Shown here piece after piece: positions 1 through 7,875 of a stretch of DNA of 13,439 nucleotides; the stretch's first letter is position 1, and every line of letters starts with the position of its first letter. Source of the DNA: an uncultured Eubacteriales bacterium (GTDB lineage: Bacteria > Bacillota > Clostridia > Oscillospirales > CAG-272). The DNA lies in assembly GCA_900550625.1 (NCBI GenBank), contig URSW01000027.1, positions 1 through 13,439 on the forward strand, written 5' to 3'. The position numbers and the translations under genes are program-made. The notes below the pieces were generated by a model. That model was given only the letters and a program-made list of their open reading frames with translations, was not told the origin of the DNA and searched no databases.

Positions 1-83
1 TCACGTCGCCGGCTTACGATATAGTAATGATAAAGCGCGAAGACAAGACCGTGTATTTTAACAGCGTGCATGAGGCGGGATGA
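1..83 (+). CDS. 3' end of an unrecognised protein gene (partial)
   Basis: An open frame enters from the left edge and stops at the TGA at 81-83. It encodes a C-terminal tail of about 26 residues that begins TSPAYDIVMIKREDKT and ends FNSVHEAG. The alternation of hydrophobic and charged residues suggests the last beta strands of a globular domain, but there is too little to name a family. The stop overlaps the ATG at 80 (ATGA), the usual sign of translational coupling, so it is probably co-transcribed with the DUF2500 gene that follows. The call rests only on the open frame and this overlap. Confidence 0.5.
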   Translation, partial: TSPAYDIVMIKREDKTVYFNSVHEAG

Positions 84-115
84 CGTACCGCACGCGGATT
101 TCGGAGGTGAACGCC

Positions 116-490
116 GTGGACAGCGAAATTCAGCTTATAATGGCATTTACGATCGTCGGTTCACTTGCAATTATAGCCCTCATTTTTTATATACCGCTCA
201 GGCTGAACAGCAGGAATAACGCACTTCCGATACGAACGGTCGAAGCAGAGGTCGTCGCAAAACGCAGCGACGTCTCGTTCGTTCAGTACGGCGGACATCA
301 CGGAGATTCGAACGCATACGCGGACACAAGATATTTTGTCACCTTTCAGACGGAGAACGGCGAGCGTACCGAGCTTGCAGTCGAAGGCAGGGAATACGGA
401 ATGCTTGCCGAAGGGGACTCGGGACAGCTGACTTTTCAGGGAACGCGGTATATGGGATTTGAGAGGAATGTGCCTTCGTCGGAACTTTAA
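116..490 (+). CDS. DUF2500 domain-containing membrane-anchored protein
   Basis: This is a small protein of unknown function. One transmembrane helix (about residues 5-30 from the chosen start, QLIMAFTIVGSLAIIALIF) is followed by a basic stretch and a soluble domain. That domain carries the DUF2500 signature: EAEVVAKRSDVS near its start, YFVTFQTENGERTEL in the middle, and REYGMLAEGDSGQLTFQGTRYMGFER at the end (positions about 375-465). The topology suggests an N-terminal anchor with the beta-rich domain on one face of the membrane. An ATG at 80 in the same frame overlaps the upstream stop and gives 136 residues. I prefer the GTG at 116 (124 residues) because GGAGGTGA at 103-110 lies 5 nt before it, and DUF2500 proteins usually start close to the helix. 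The family is clear, the start is uncertain, and the function is unknown. Confidence 0.85.
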   Translation: MDSEIQLIMAFTIVGSLAIIALIFYIPLRLNSRNNALPIRTVEAEVVAKRSDVSFVQYGGHHGDSNAYADTRYFVTFQTENGERTELAVEGREYGMLAEGDSGQLTFQGTRYMGFERNVPSSEL

Positions 491-619
491 CCGATCCGGC
501 ACGGTTGCACGCTGTGCCGCATAGCTTCTTCGATAAAGAGCTGACGGAACGTGCCGTACTCTGCCGCCGATCGGTGATAAGAACGCATATCGCTTTGACA
601 AAGTGAAAATAACGAACCG

Positions 620-659
620 AGCCTGCGCGGACAGCAAAGCTGTCTGCGCAGGCTGTTTT
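620..659 (+). terminator. Rho-independent terminator after the DUF2500 gene
   Basis: A 16-bp stem is formed by AGCCTGCGCGGACAGC (620-635) and its complement at 639-654, with one G-U pair, an AAA loop and GTTTTG after it. The stem is strong and the T-run short. It would end transcription of the upstream operon and insulate the SleC-like genes. Confidence 0.8.
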
Positions 660-793
660 GACGATATCGGAAAATTCCGCCGGAGGCGGTCGGTGCTTTG
701 TTTCCGCCGTCGAACGAACAGCCGATTCAGATCCCGCGGTCTTGCCGATCTGCGCCGCAAAGCGCTTTTTGCCGTATCTTCGAGTGCGGCGCT

Positions 794-822
794 GTCAACT
801 TTCGGAACCGATCTCATATAAT
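794..822 (+). promoter_or_regulatory. Candidate sigma-E-type sporulation promoter for the SleC-like operon
   Basis: The -10-like box CATATAAT (815-822) differs at one base from the Bacillus/Clostridium sigma-E consensus CATACAMT. Thirteen bases upstream, GTCAACTT (794-801) matches about six of eight positions of the sigma-E -35 consensus (GKMATATT). As a sigma-A site the -10 TATAAT is perfect, but no reasonable TTGACA lies 17-18 bp upstream. SleC-type genes are known to be expressed in the mother cell during sporulation, so a sigma-E reading is sensible. A sigma-K reading (AC, then CATANNNTA) fits less well. Confidence 0.45.
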
Positions 823-855
823 GATATCGAAACCGAAACGAAAGCGAGGCAGAAC

Positions 856-1218
856 ATGGAGAGTGAAAAGCAGAACTACGGTACCCTTCAGGTCAGGGCG
901 GTCACGGCGCGCGGGGCGCTTCCCGTTGAAGGCGCACGGATATACATAAGCGAGGATGATCCGGAGAACGGGAAAACAGGCGTGATATTTTCCGGACGTA
1001 CGAACAGTGCGGGACTGAGCGAAAAGATATCGCTTCCCGCACCTCCGCCCGAAAATTCCGAAGTGCCGGGCGGAGATGACGTTTGCACCAAATACAACGT
1101 TGAGGTTATCGCCGACGGATTTTACCCCGTTTATTCTCTTGACGTTCCCGTGTTTCCCGGAATACTGTCAATACAGTCGGTTGAACTTGTCCCGACGCCG
1201 AGGGAGGCAGAGGCATGA
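856..1218 (+). CDS. SleC N-terminal-like protein (carboxypeptidase-regulatory-like beta-sandwich), encoded separately
   Basis: This 120-residue protein resembles the N-terminal pre-pro region of spore cortex-lytic enzyme SleC. Visible elements, in order, are YGTLQVRAVTARGALPVEGARIYIS (Ig-like/carboxypeptidase-regulatory opening, about residues 8-33), a variable middle ending NSAGLSEKISLPAPPPENSE, and CTKYNVEVIADGFYPVYSLDVPVFPGILSIQSVELVP near the C-terminus, the most characteristic SleC-like block. There is no signal peptide. The ATG at 856 has a GCGAGG Shine-Dalgarno about 8 nt upstream. The stop overlaps the next start (ATGA, 1215-1218), so the two halves are translationally coupled. In SleC proper this region precedes the lytic domain in one chain and is removed on activation. 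Here it could act as a separate partner or inhibitor of the next protein, which is inference. Confidence 0.75.
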   Translation: MESEKQNYGTLQVRAVTARGALPVEGARIYISEDDPENGKTGVIFSGRTNSAGLSEKISLPAPPPENSEVPGGDDVCTKYNVEVIADGFYPVYSLDVPVFPGILSIQSVELVPTPREAEA

Positions 1219-2579
1219 GCGGCGCGCGACTCCCGGTGATTCCGGAGAACATAACCGTCCACCTCGGTCCTGCGTCGAGCGCCGCTCCGAATGTGACGGT
1301 CCCTTTCTCCGAATACATAAAGAACGTCGCGTCGAGCGAGATATACCCGACATGGCCCGAAAGCGCGATACGCGCAAATATTCTCGCGCAGATATCCTTT
1401 GCGCTTAACCGTATCTATACGGAGTACTACCGTTCCCGCGGATATGATTTCGATATCACGAATTCAACCGCGCAGGATCAGTCATATATTGAAGGGCGCG
1501 ATATATTTGAAAATATCAGTCAGATCGTCGACGAGATATTCAGCACATATATCGCGCGTCAGGGGAATGTCGAGCCTCTTTTCGCCACTTACTGCGACGG
1601 CGTTGAGGTGAGGTGCAGCGGGCTGAGCCAATGGGGAAGCGTTTCACTTGCCAAAAGAGGTCTTACCCCGTACGAGATACTGCAGAATTATTACGGAAAC
1701 AATATCAACCTCATTGACGACGCCGAGATCGGCGGCGTTGAGGAAAGCTATCCGGGGCGGACGCTTCAGCTCGGATCGGCTGGGGATGAGGTCAGATTCA
1801 TACAGGAGCGCCTGAACCGCATATCGAAGAACTATCCGAATATTCCGAATATCTCGAATCCGATCGGCAGATTCAATACCGAAACGGAAAACGCCGTCAA
1901 AGCATTTCAGCAGACGTTTGACCTTACACCGGACGGGATCGTCGGACGTGCGACATGGTATAAGATACTCAGAGTATATACGGCGGTGAAACGTCTTGCT
2001 GATATCGATTCCGAGGGACTGACTCTCGAGGACGTGACGCGCTATTTCGACGACACTCTCGCGCTCGGCTCGACGGGTCCGGGGGTTCGGGAGCTTCAGT
2101 ATTTTCTCAGGTTTATTTCGGAGTTTGAAAGCACGGTTCCGACAGTGCGCTTTGACGGAATATTCGGCGCCGAGACGGAAAACGCGGTCAGAGCTTTCCA
2201 GAGCCTTTACGGACTTCCCGTGACCGGCGTGGTCGATACGGATACATGGGTGACGCTGTACCGCGCATATCTCGGAATGCTCGACGCTCTGCCGGAAGGG
2301 TATTTCGCATACGCCAAGCCGCATCCCGGCTACCCGCTTGTGCGCGGACAGCAGGGAAGCGAGGTCGCGCTCCTTCAGGAGTATCTCAATTTCATATCCG
2401 ACACCTATACGGAGATACCCAAGCTGAACGAGGATGGGATATTCGGCCCCGCAACCGAGGACGCGGTGAAGACTTATCAGAGAATATTCGGGCTGAACCC
2501 GAACGGTATAGTTGCGGCGGCGACGTGGAGTGCGATCGCCGATACATATAACGATCTAATGTTGCAGAACGAAGCATGA
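1215..2579 (+). CDS. SleC/SpoIID-like lytic transglycosylase with three peptidoglycan-binding repeats
   Basis: This 454-residue protein belongs to the spore cortex-lytic SleC group. Residues about 6-165 form a SpoIID/LytB-like catalytic domain. It opens LPVIPENITVHLG, contains the block VASSEIYPTWPESAIRANILAQ, whose E42 aligns with the catalytic Glu of SpoIID, and ends with SGLSQWGSVSLAKRGLTPYEILQNYYG, the typical SpoIID closing motif. C127 and C134 flank this and could bind metal. Three PG_binding_1 repeats follow (about 184-255, 281-352 and 375-445), each with a G(R/I)F or GIFG element, then A(V)KAFQ-like and D/NGIV..ATW-like signatures. The family cuts cortex glycan during germination by lytic transglycosylation. 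No signal peptide is seen, as expected for a mother-cell-made spore protein. A Shine-Dalgarno GGGAGG lies upstream of the ATG, and the start overlaps the previous stop. Confidence 0.85.
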   Translation: MSGARLPVIPENITVHLGPASSAAPNVTVPFSEYIKNVASSEIYPTWPESAIRANILAQISFALNRIYTEYYRSRGYDFDITNSTAQDQSYIEGRDIFENISQIVDEIFSTYIARQGNVEPLFATYCDGVEVRCSGLSQWGSVSLAKRGLTPYEILQNYYGNNINLIDDAEIGGVEESYPGRTLQLGSAGDEVRFIQERLNRISKNYPNIPNISNPIGRFNTETENAVKAFQQTFDLTPDGIVGRATWYKILRVYTAVKRLADIDSEGLTLEDVTRYFDDTLALGSTGPGVRELQYFLRFISEFESTVPTVRFDGIFGAETENAVRAFQSLYGLPVTGVVDTDTWVTLYRAYLGMLDALPEGYFAYAKPHPGYPLVRGQQGSEVALLQEYLNFISDTYTEIPKLNEDGIFGPATEDAVKTYQRIFGLNPNGIVAAATWSAIADTYNDLMLQNEA

Positions 2580-2592
2580 AGGGAGAGTGAAA

Positions 2593-2877
2593 ATGGAGGG
2601 TAAAATCGCAAAGCTGTCGGTGTTTCCCGAGTCCGGGGATGTCGGATACGGAGATGAAAGCGACGTTGTGGCGATAATTCAGATAATGCTGAATACGCTG
2701 AAGCTCAGATACGACGGATACGATTTTCTTAAGGTGACATTTCTGTTTGACGACGCGACGGAGGATGCGGTCAGACATTTTCAGGGAGTGAACAGAATGG
2801 AAACAAGCGGGCGCGTGGACAGAAAAACATGGAATGCGCTTGCCGATGAGTATTCGATGATACGTTTTATGGAGTAG
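2593..2877 (+). CDS. Small stand-alone peptidoglycan-binding domain protein
   Basis: The protein is 94 residues and is almost entirely one PG_binding_1 domain. GYGDESDVVAIIQIMLNTLKLRYDGYDFLKV is the first helix pair, DDATEDAVRHFQ is the signature, and SGRVDRKTWNALADEY closes the domain. The order and spacing match the three repeats in the preceding gene, so it probably arose from one of them. There is no signal peptide and no catalytic domain. It starts 13 nt after the preceding stop with GGGAGA 6 nt before the ATG. An in-frame GTG at 2587 lies on top of the Shine-Dalgarno and is unlikely. It ends just before a terminator, so it is the last gene of the operon. A likely role is cortex or cell-wall binding next to the lytic enzyme. 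Confidence 0.8.
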   Translation: MEGKIAKLSVFPESGDVGYGDESDVVAIIQIMLNTLKLRYDGYDFLKVTFLFDDATEDAVRHFQGVNRMETSGRVDRKTWNALADEYSMIRFME

Positions 2878-2886
2878 TGCTTTTTT

Positions 2887-2938
2887 GCCCGAAGCGATCG
2901 CGGAGCATCCGGTTCCGGATTCGCCTCGGGCGTTTTTT
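2887..2938 (+). terminator. Rho-independent terminator of the SleC-like operon
   Basis: The stem GCCCGAAGCGA (2887-2897) pairs with TTCGCCTCGGGC (2920-2931) with one mismatch. The loop contains a smaller TCCGG/CCGGA hairpin, and TTTTTT follows at 2933-2938. It lies 9 bp after the stop at 2877. Confidence 0.8.
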
Positions 2939-3038
2939 CGTTTTTCAAAAAATGAAAAAGTGAGAAAAAATCAGAATGAGTGAGAAAAACAAAGAAAACA
3001 TATGCGCAAATTCGAATGACCGCCTGCGGAAATGCTTT

Positions 3039-3055
3039 TTTGACTTTGTTTGACT
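3039..3055 (-). promoter_or_regulatory. CtsR operator 1 (upstream of and overlapping -35)
   Basis: The - strand reads AGTCAAA-CAA-AGTCAAA, a perfect match to the CtsR heptad direct repeat RGTCAAANANRGTCAAA. A third overlapping half-site (TTTGACT on the + strand, 3055-3061) contains the -35 hexamer. Binding here would block RNA polymerase. Confidence 0.9.
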
Positions 3056-3084
3056 TTGACTTTTTCTGACCAAGGAAGTATAAT
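3056..3084 (+). promoter_or_regulatory. Sigma-A promoter of ctsR-mcsA-mcsB-clpC
   Basis: The -35 TTGACT (3056-3061) is followed by a 17-bp spacer and a perfect -10 TATAAT (3079-3084). Transcription would start near 3091. The promoter is embedded in and flanked by CtsR operators, as expected for the autoregulated heat-shock operon. Confidence 0.9.
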
Positions 3085-3095
3085 GTAGTCACAAA

Positions 3096-3112
3096 GGTTA
3101 AAGAAAGTCAAA
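3096..3112 (+). promoter_or_regulatory. CtsR operator 2 (downstream of start site)
   Basis: GGTTAAA-GAA-AGTCAAA matches RGTCAAANANRGTCAAA with one mismatch (T for C in the first heptad). It lies just after the predicted start site and is oriented opposite to operator 1, so two CtsR dimers would bracket the promoter. Confidence 0.85.
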
Positions 3113-3138
3113 GACAAAAAGCAAAAGAGGCGTTTGAT

Positions 3139-3591
3139 ATGCTGATATCCGATAATATAGCAAGGCTTATCGAAAAGATGCTTGACGACGGCGGCGGGTT
3201 CGCCGAGCTTAAACGAAACGATCTTGCATCGCAGCTCGGCTGCGTTCCGAGTCAGATTAATTATGTGATAACATCGAGATTTACTCCGGAACGCGGATAC
3301 ATTACCGAAAGCAGACGAGGCGGTGGAGGATATATAAAGATCGTCCGAGTAAAGCTTTCGGAGAACGAGTATCTGATGCACTTCTTTCACGCGATAGGAA
3401 ACAGCGTGGATGAAAGCGAGGCGAGAGCGTACATCGTAAATCTCCGCGATCACGGAATAGTTTCGGATGATGCGTCGCGCGTCATCTCGGCTTCGATTTC
3501 CTCCGGAGCGCTCGATAAAGTGCCGCGCGAGAAAAAAAACGAGGTCAGAGCCGACATACTTCGGCACATTATACTGACCCTTGTGAAGTAA
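3139..3591 (+). CDS. ctsR: CtsR, repressor of class III heat-shock genes
   Basis: This 150-residue protein is about the usual CtsR length. CtsR is a dimeric winged-helix repressor of clp genes, inactivated by heat and by the McsA/McsB system. The N-terminal DNA-binding half opens LISDNIARLIEKML, has the helix-turn-helix around residues 26-45 (LASQLGCVPSQINYVITSRF), and has the glycine-rich wing RRGGGGYIKI at residues 59-68. That wing includes the tetraglycine loop known as the heat sensor and the arginine needed for DNA binding. The C-terminal half (about 75-150) is the helical dimerisation and McsB-interaction domain. AAAGAGG precedes the ATG by about 9 nt. Two CtsR operators at its own promoter show autoregulation. 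It is the first gene of the four-gene operon. Confidence 0.97.
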   Translation: MLISDNIARLIEKMLDDGGGFAELKRNDLASQLGCVPSQINYVITSRFTPERGYITESRRGGGGYIKIVRVKLSENEYLMHFFHAIGNSVDESEARAYIVNLRDHGIVSDDASRVISASISSGALDKVPREKKNEVRADILRHIILTLVK

Positions 3592-3645
3592 AATAAGAAT
3601 CGGTTTATTACACCGGACATATAACGGAAAGGATAGGTAATAATT

Positions 3646-4191
3646 ATGCTGTGCGAAAAATGCAAAAAAAATGAAGCTTCTGTTTTCTACCGTGAAAATA
3701 TAAACGGTAAGGAAAGAAAATATTCTCTCTGCCCCGAATGCGCGGCGGAGCTTGAAAAGAACGGCGAGATCAAATTCAGCGCATTCCCGCATCTCTCGGA
3801 TATGAACGATTTCGCCCCCTTCGGCGATTTCGGATCGCTCAATTCGATCTTCGGAAGCCTGTTCTCTCCGGAGAGCAGAAGAAGCGGAAGGATTTCATCC
3901 GGCAAGAAATGCCCGCTTTGCGGAGCGACGTTCAATGAGCTTGCGGCAGAAGGGCGCGTCGGATGCCCGGAATGCTACAACACCTTCGCGGACGAGCTTG
4001 AAAAGACGATCTGCGATATTCATCAGAACGCGGTTCATACCGGACGCGCTCCGAAGAAGCTCAGCGGCAAGCTCGACGTGAAGAGAAGGATACGTTCGCT
4101 CGAAGGCGAACTCAAGGACGCGATCAAGGATGAACGTTACGAGAGAGCGGCGCAGATCCGTGACGAGATAAACGGTCTGCGCGGTCAGTAA
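3646..4191 (+). CDS. mcsA: McsA, zinc-finger activator of the McsB arginine kinase
   Basis: The protein is 181 residues, the usual McsA size. Two pairs of CXXC motifs (C3/C6 with C29/C32, and C89/C92 with C107/C110) form the zinc-binding modules typical of the family. A UVR (UvrB/UvrC-type) helical motif ends the protein at about 147-181 (RSLEGELKDAIKDERYERAAQIRDEI). McsA binds and activates McsB and helps deliver substrates to ClpC. The linker at about 45-80 is rich in Phe, Gly, Ser and Asp and probably flexible. It lies 54 bp after ctsR, with a purine-rich GGAAAGGATAGG ahead of the ATG, and I see no terminator between the two. It is regulated with the operon through CtsR. Confidence 0.95.
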   Translation: MLCEKCKKNEASVFYRENINGKERKYSLCPECAAELEKNGEIKFSAFPHLSDMNDFAPFGDFGSLNSIFGSLFSPESRRSGRISSGKKCPLCGATFNELAAEGRVGCPECYNTFADELEKTICDIHQNAVHTGRAPKKLSGKLDVKRRIRSLEGELKDAIKDERYERAAQIRDEINGLRGQ

Positions 4192-4225
4192 GACAAAATT
4201 CTTTAATGAAAGGAAGTCGGAAATC

Positions 4226-5239
4226 ATGGCTTGGTATGACAGATCCGGACAGGAAGCGGACGTAGTGCTTTCGAGCCGCGTGCGCGTTGCGAGAAATTTG
4301 GAAGGCTACGCTTTCGAGCCGCGTCTTACGGCGGATAAAGCAAAGGAGATAATAGACAAGGCAAAAGCGGTGTTTACCCCCGAAAAGGGATATACATTCA
4401 CCGATTTTGCAGCCCTCAGTCCGGTTGAGCGCGAGGCTTACGCCGAAAGATATACGGTGTCGGCGGAATTTGCCGCAAAGAATACTCCGCACGCGCTCAT
4501 TTCAAAAGAGGATGACGGAACATACATCATGGTATGCGAGGAGGATCACTTAAGGATACAGTCGATTGTGCCCGGATTTGATCTGAAGAGCGCATACGAG
4601 CACGCCGAAGCGGCGGACAGTCTTGCAGATGAGGGGCTTGATATCGCGTACAGCGAAAAGCTCGGCTACCTTACGCACTGCCCCACGAACCTCGGTACGG
4701 GAATGCGTGCATCCGTAATGATGTTCCTTCCCGCGCTTACCGCGGCAAATCAGATACGCGCGCTCAGTCTGCGCCTCCAGAAGATCGGTCTTACGGTCCG
4801 CGGAATGAGCGGAGAGGGAAGCCGCGCGGACGCTGCGCTTTATCAGATATCGAATCAGATAACGCTCGGCGTAAGCGAGGAGGACCTTATCGATAAGCTT
4901 GATGCCGTCGTGAAACAGATCATCGTAAGCGAACGCCGTATTCGTGAGGAAATGAAGAAGGAGAACGGCGAGAGGCTGTTCGATATGTCGAGACGTGCGC
5001 TCGGTACGGCGCTCTACTCGCAGCGTATGGATTATGCGGAATTCCTTGAGATATACGAAAAACTCAGATTGGGCATCGCGCTCGGCTGCATAAGCGAATG
5101 CGATTATGCCCGTCTCGATAAGCTCAGGATAGAAGCCGGACGTGCCGTTATATCAGAGGCGGAGGGTCTCCCCGAAAATGATACGGCGGCTCGGGACCGC
5201 GCAAGAGCGGCGCTTGTGAAAAAGACGCTTGCCGCGTGA
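4226..5239 (+). CDS. mcsB: McsB, protein arginine kinase
   Basis: The protein is 337 residues and belongs to the ATP:guanido phosphotransferase fold. McsB phosphorylates arginines, marking proteins for ClpC-ClpP and inactivating CtsR. Visible motifs are VVLSSRVRVARNLEGYAF (nucleotide-binding arginines, residues 14-31), EEDHLRIQ at 105-112 (usually preceded by Asn, here Cys104), CPTNLGTG at 152-159 (active-site loop), and GMSGEGSRADAALYQISNQ, which carries the GEGS glutamate. The C-terminus has RDRARA (323-328), matching the RDXXRA phospho-arginine-binding motif of McsB. It is somewhat shorter than the 363-residue B. subtilis enzyme, mainly at the N-terminus. It starts 34 bp after mcsA with AAAGGAAG before the ATG. 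Confidence 0.96.
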   Translation: MAWYDRSGQEADVVLSSRVRVARNLEGYAFEPRLTADKAKEIIDKAKAVFTPEKGYTFTDFAALSPVEREAYAERYTVSAEFAAKNTPHALISKEDDGTYIMVCEEDHLRIQSIVPGFDLKSAYEHAEAADSLADEGLDIAYSEKLGYLTHCPTNLGTGMRASVMMFLPALTAANQIRALSLRLQKIGLTVRGMSGEGSRADAALYQISNQITLGVSEEDLIDKLDAVVKQIIVSERRIREEMKKENGERLFDMSRRALGTALYSQRMDYAEFLEIYEKLRLGIALGCISECDYARLDKLRIEAGRAVISEAEGLPENDTAARDRARAALVKKTLAA

Positions 5240-5280
5240 CGCTTCACTGAGCATATAAAGCAAAAAGGAGAGTGAGAATA

Positions 5281-7821
5281 ATGAACGAGAAATTCACAAA
5301 CAAAGCACAGAACGCCCTGAACAGCGCGCTTGAGTATGCGCGTGAGATGGGACACTCATATATAGGCTCCGAGCATCTTCTGCTCGGACTTCTCTCCGAG
5401 ACGGATTCGATAGCGTCAAAGGTGCTCACCGGACGCGGAGTTACGCTCGAAGAGTGCCGCAGCATAATCGAGAAGAATGCGGGCGTAGGTGCATCGACCG
5501 ACGTTTCGCCCTCCGAAATGACACCCCGCACAAAGAGGATAATCTCCCTCAGTGCGTATGAATCGTCAAATGCGGGTCACTCCTTCATCGGAACGGAGCA
5601 TCTGCTTCTCGCCATCACCGACGAGCCCGAATGCTTTGCCGCTCAGATCATCGTCGCTCAGGGCGTCCGCCTTAACGATATCCGTTCGGATATCGCGGGA
5701 TACTTCGGCAGCGCCGAAAACGAGAACGCACCGTATTCGAGAAAGAGCGAGAAAACCGGAAAAACCAAGACTCCGACGCTTGACGCACACGGCAGAAATC
5801 TCTGCGAGATGGCGAGAGCCGGAAAGATCGACCCGATCATCGGACGCGACAAAGAGACGGAGAGGGTCATTCAGATCCTGTCCCGCCGCACCAAGAACAA
5901 TCCGTGTCTGATCGGTGAACCCGGTGTCGGTAAGACGGCGGTGGTCGAAGGTCTTGCAAAGCGTATAGTCGAAGGCAACGTGCCGGACAACCTCCGCTCG
6001 AAGGAGATCATCACGCTTGACATTTCCTCGATGATCGCGGGCGCAAAGTACCGCGGCGAGTTTGAGGAGAGAATGAAGAACGTGATGAGTGAGGTGGCTC
6101 AGAACCCGCAGATCATCCTCTTTATCGATGAGATCCATACGATAATCGGTGCAGGCGGCGCGGAAGGCGCTGTCGATGCCGCGAACATTCTCAAGCCCGC
6201 GCTTGCAAGGGGCGAGCTTCAGGTGATCGGCGCGACCACGATCGACGAATACCGCCGCCATATCGAGAAGGACGCGGCTCTTGAAAGACGTTTTCAGTCC
6301 GTTATGGTCGGTGAGCCGACTCCCGAGGAGGCTGTCGAAATTCTTCACGGACTCCGCGACAAGTACGAGGCTCACCATAAATTGAAGATATCTGATGAAG
6401 CGATCGACGCGGCGGTAAATCTTTCCGTCCGTTACATCGGCGACCGCTTTCTCCCCGATAAAGCGATAGACCTTATCGATGAGGCGGCATCAAAGCTTCG
6501 TATCGAAAGCTATACTCCCGCTCCCGACGTGCGCGAGCTTGAAGAAAAAGTGAAGGCTGCGGCGCGCGAGAAGGAAGAGGCGATCGTGGGCGAGGATTAT
6601 GAAAAGGCGGCTCATGCCCGCGATGAGGAGAAGAAGCTGCGCGACGAGCTTGAAGCGAAGAAGAATGTCGGCGGCAGCGGATCAAAGAACGCAAACGAGC
6701 TTGTGGTGACTGCCGACGATATCGCCGATATCGTGACCGCATGGACGGGTATCCCCGTGAAGAAGCTCGCATCCGAGGAGGAGGAGAGACTTCTCAACCT
6801 CGACAAAATTCTCAAGGAGAGGATAATCGGGCAGGACGACGCTGTTGAAGCGGTTGCACGCGCGATACGCCGCGGCAGAATGGGACTCAAGGATCCGCGC
6901 CGTCCGATCGGATCGTTTATCTTCCTCGGACCTACCGGCGTCGGCAAGACCGAGCTTACCAAGGCGCTTGCGGATGTCATGTTCGGAGATGAAAACGCGA
7001 TGATCCGTGTCGATATGTCCGAGTACATGGAGAAGCACAGCGTGTCGAAGCTTATCGGTTCACCTCCCGGATACGTCGGATACGAGGAAGGCGGACAGCT
7101 TACCGAGCAGGTACGCCGTCATCCGTATTCGGTAGTGCTTTTCGATGAGATCGAGAAGGCGCATCCCGACGTGTTCAATATCCTTCTTCAGATACTTGAG
7201 GACGGGCATCTTACCGATTCCCAGGGCAGAAAGGTCGACTTCAAGAATACCGTCATCATCATGACCTCCAACGTCGGCGCTGCCGGAATCACGGCTGCAC
7301 ACAATCCTCTCGGATTCAGCGCAGACGAATCCTCCGAGGATTATGAGCGAATGAAGCAGTCCGTTTCCGATTCGCTCAAGGCAACGTTCAGGCCGGAATT
7401 CCTCAACCGTGTCGACGAGATCATAATCTTCAACAAGCTGACCGACGAAAATATCAGAAAGATCGCGTCTCTCATGCTTGAAGAGGTCAAAAAGCGCATC
7501 AACGCGCTCGGTATCGAGATCTCCTTTGACGACGAGGTGGTTGCACATCTTGCAAAAGAGGGCTTCGATCCCGTGTACGGAGCACGTCCGCTTCGCCGTG
7601 CGATCGTCAGAAGAGTGGAGGACTCCTTCTCGGAGGCTCTTCTTGCGGGCGAGGTCAAGGAAGGCGACAGCGTGAAGTGCGTAATGCGTGACGGCAAGGT
7701 TGCCTATGAAAAGGAGGGCGCTTCTCCCGAATCCGCCGACGAGAAAGGCGAAGAGAAAGACGCTCCCGCGGACGGCGGCAGCGGGGAAAACGGTGTTGAC
7801 AATTCCGGCGAAAAAGAGTAA
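5281..7821 (+). CDS. clpC: ClpC, Hsp100 AAA+ unfoldase
   Basis: The protein is 846 residues and is the ATP-driven unfoldase that feeds substrates to ClpP. Order: two Clp_N repeats (about 1-145, with [15 protein letters not shown] and [14 protein letters not shown]), AAA module 1 with Walker A GEPGVGKT (212-219) and Walker B LFIDEIH (280-286), a coiled middle domain with a UVR motif (about 425-455), and AAA module 2 with Walker A GPTGVGKT (550-557) and Walker [11 protein letters not shown] (from about 620). A ClpP-docking loop LGF (677-679) stands in place of the VGF or IGF of other ClpC/ClpA proteins. The last 35 or so residues form an acidic, Gly/Glu-rich, probably disordered tail. The start is the ATG at 5281, since AAGGAGAG (5265-5272) sits 8 nt upstream; the in-frame GTG at 5272 overlaps it. 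No clpP is present in the window. Confidence 0.97.
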   Translation: MNEKFTNKAQNALNSALEYAREMGHSYIGSEHLLLGLLSETDSIASKVLTGRGVTLEECRSIIEKNAGVGASTDVSPSEMTPRTKRIISLSAYESSNAGHSFIGTEHLLLAITDEPECFAAQIIVAQGVRLNDIRSDIAGYFGSAENENAPYSRKSEKTGKTKTPTLDAHGRNLCEMARAGKIDPIIGRDKETERVIQILSRRTKNNPCLIGEPGVGKTAVVEGLAKRIVEGNVPDNLRSKEIITLDISSMIAGAKYRGEFEERMKNVMSEVAQNPQIILFIDEIHTIIGAGGAEGAVDAANILKPALARGELQVIGATTIDEYRRHIEKDAALERRFQSVMVGEPTPEEAVEILHGLRDKYEAHHKLKISDEAIDAAVNLSVRYIGDRFLPDKAIDLIDEAASKLRIESYTPAPDVRELEEKVKAAAREKEEAIVGEDYEKAAHARDEEKKLRDELEAKKNVGGSGSKNANELVVTADDIADIVTAWTGIPVKKLASEEEERLLNLDKILKERIIGQDDAVEAVARAIRRGRMGLKDPRRPIGSFIFLGPTGVGKTELTKALADVMFGDENAMIRVDMSEYMEKHSVSKLIGSPPGYVGYEEGGQLTEQVRRHPYSVVLFDEIEKAHPDVFNILLQILEDGHLTDSQGRKVDFKNTVIIMTSNVGAAGITAAHNPLGFSADESSEDYERMKQSVSDSLKATFRPEFLNRVDEIIIFNKLTDENIRKIASLMLEEVKKRINALGIEISFDDEVVAHLAKEGFDPVYGARPLRRAIVRRVEDSFSEALLAGEVKEGDSVKCVMRDGKVAYEKEGASPESADEKGEEKDAPADGGSGENGVDNSGEKE

Positions 7822-7824
7822 AAT
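7796..7824 (+). promoter_or_regulatory. Sigma-A promoter for tmcAL, inside the end of clpC
   Basis: A perfect -35 TTGACA (7796-7801), a 17-bp spacer and a -10 TAAAAT (7819-7824, one mismatch) span the last codons and the stop of clpC. The start would be near 7831, about 45 nt before the tmcAL ATG. It would uncouple tmcAL from CtsR control. Confidence 0.7.
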
Positions 7825-7875
7825 ATGATATACTTTACCGATTAAGCGGAATTTGCCCGTAAAAGGAGATGGCGT

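Larger units (their letters stand above)
491..855. other. 365-bp intergenic region between DUF2500 and the SleC-like operon
   Basis: No credible gene was found on either strand. From left to right it holds a 6-bp inverted repeat CGGCAC/GTGCCG (497-502 and 514-519) just after the DUF2500 stop, with no T-tract; the strong terminator at 620-659; a GC-rich stretch (660-790) in which I see nothing convincing; and the candidate sporulation promoter at 794-822. A TTGACA at 595-600 has no matching -10. The open frame that runs upstream of 856 looks like non-coding translation. Confidence 0.6.

Noticed and set aside
595..600. Consensus -35 hexamer TTGACA in the 491-855 intergenic region
   Set aside because: No -10 lies 16-18 bp downstream; the next bases are the terminator stem.
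658..855. In-frame upstream extension of the SleC N-terminal-like gene to an ATG at 658
   Set aside because: The extension has no Shine-Dalgarno, spans the candidate promoter, and its translation does not look like the family. The ATG at 856 gives a start that fits SleC.
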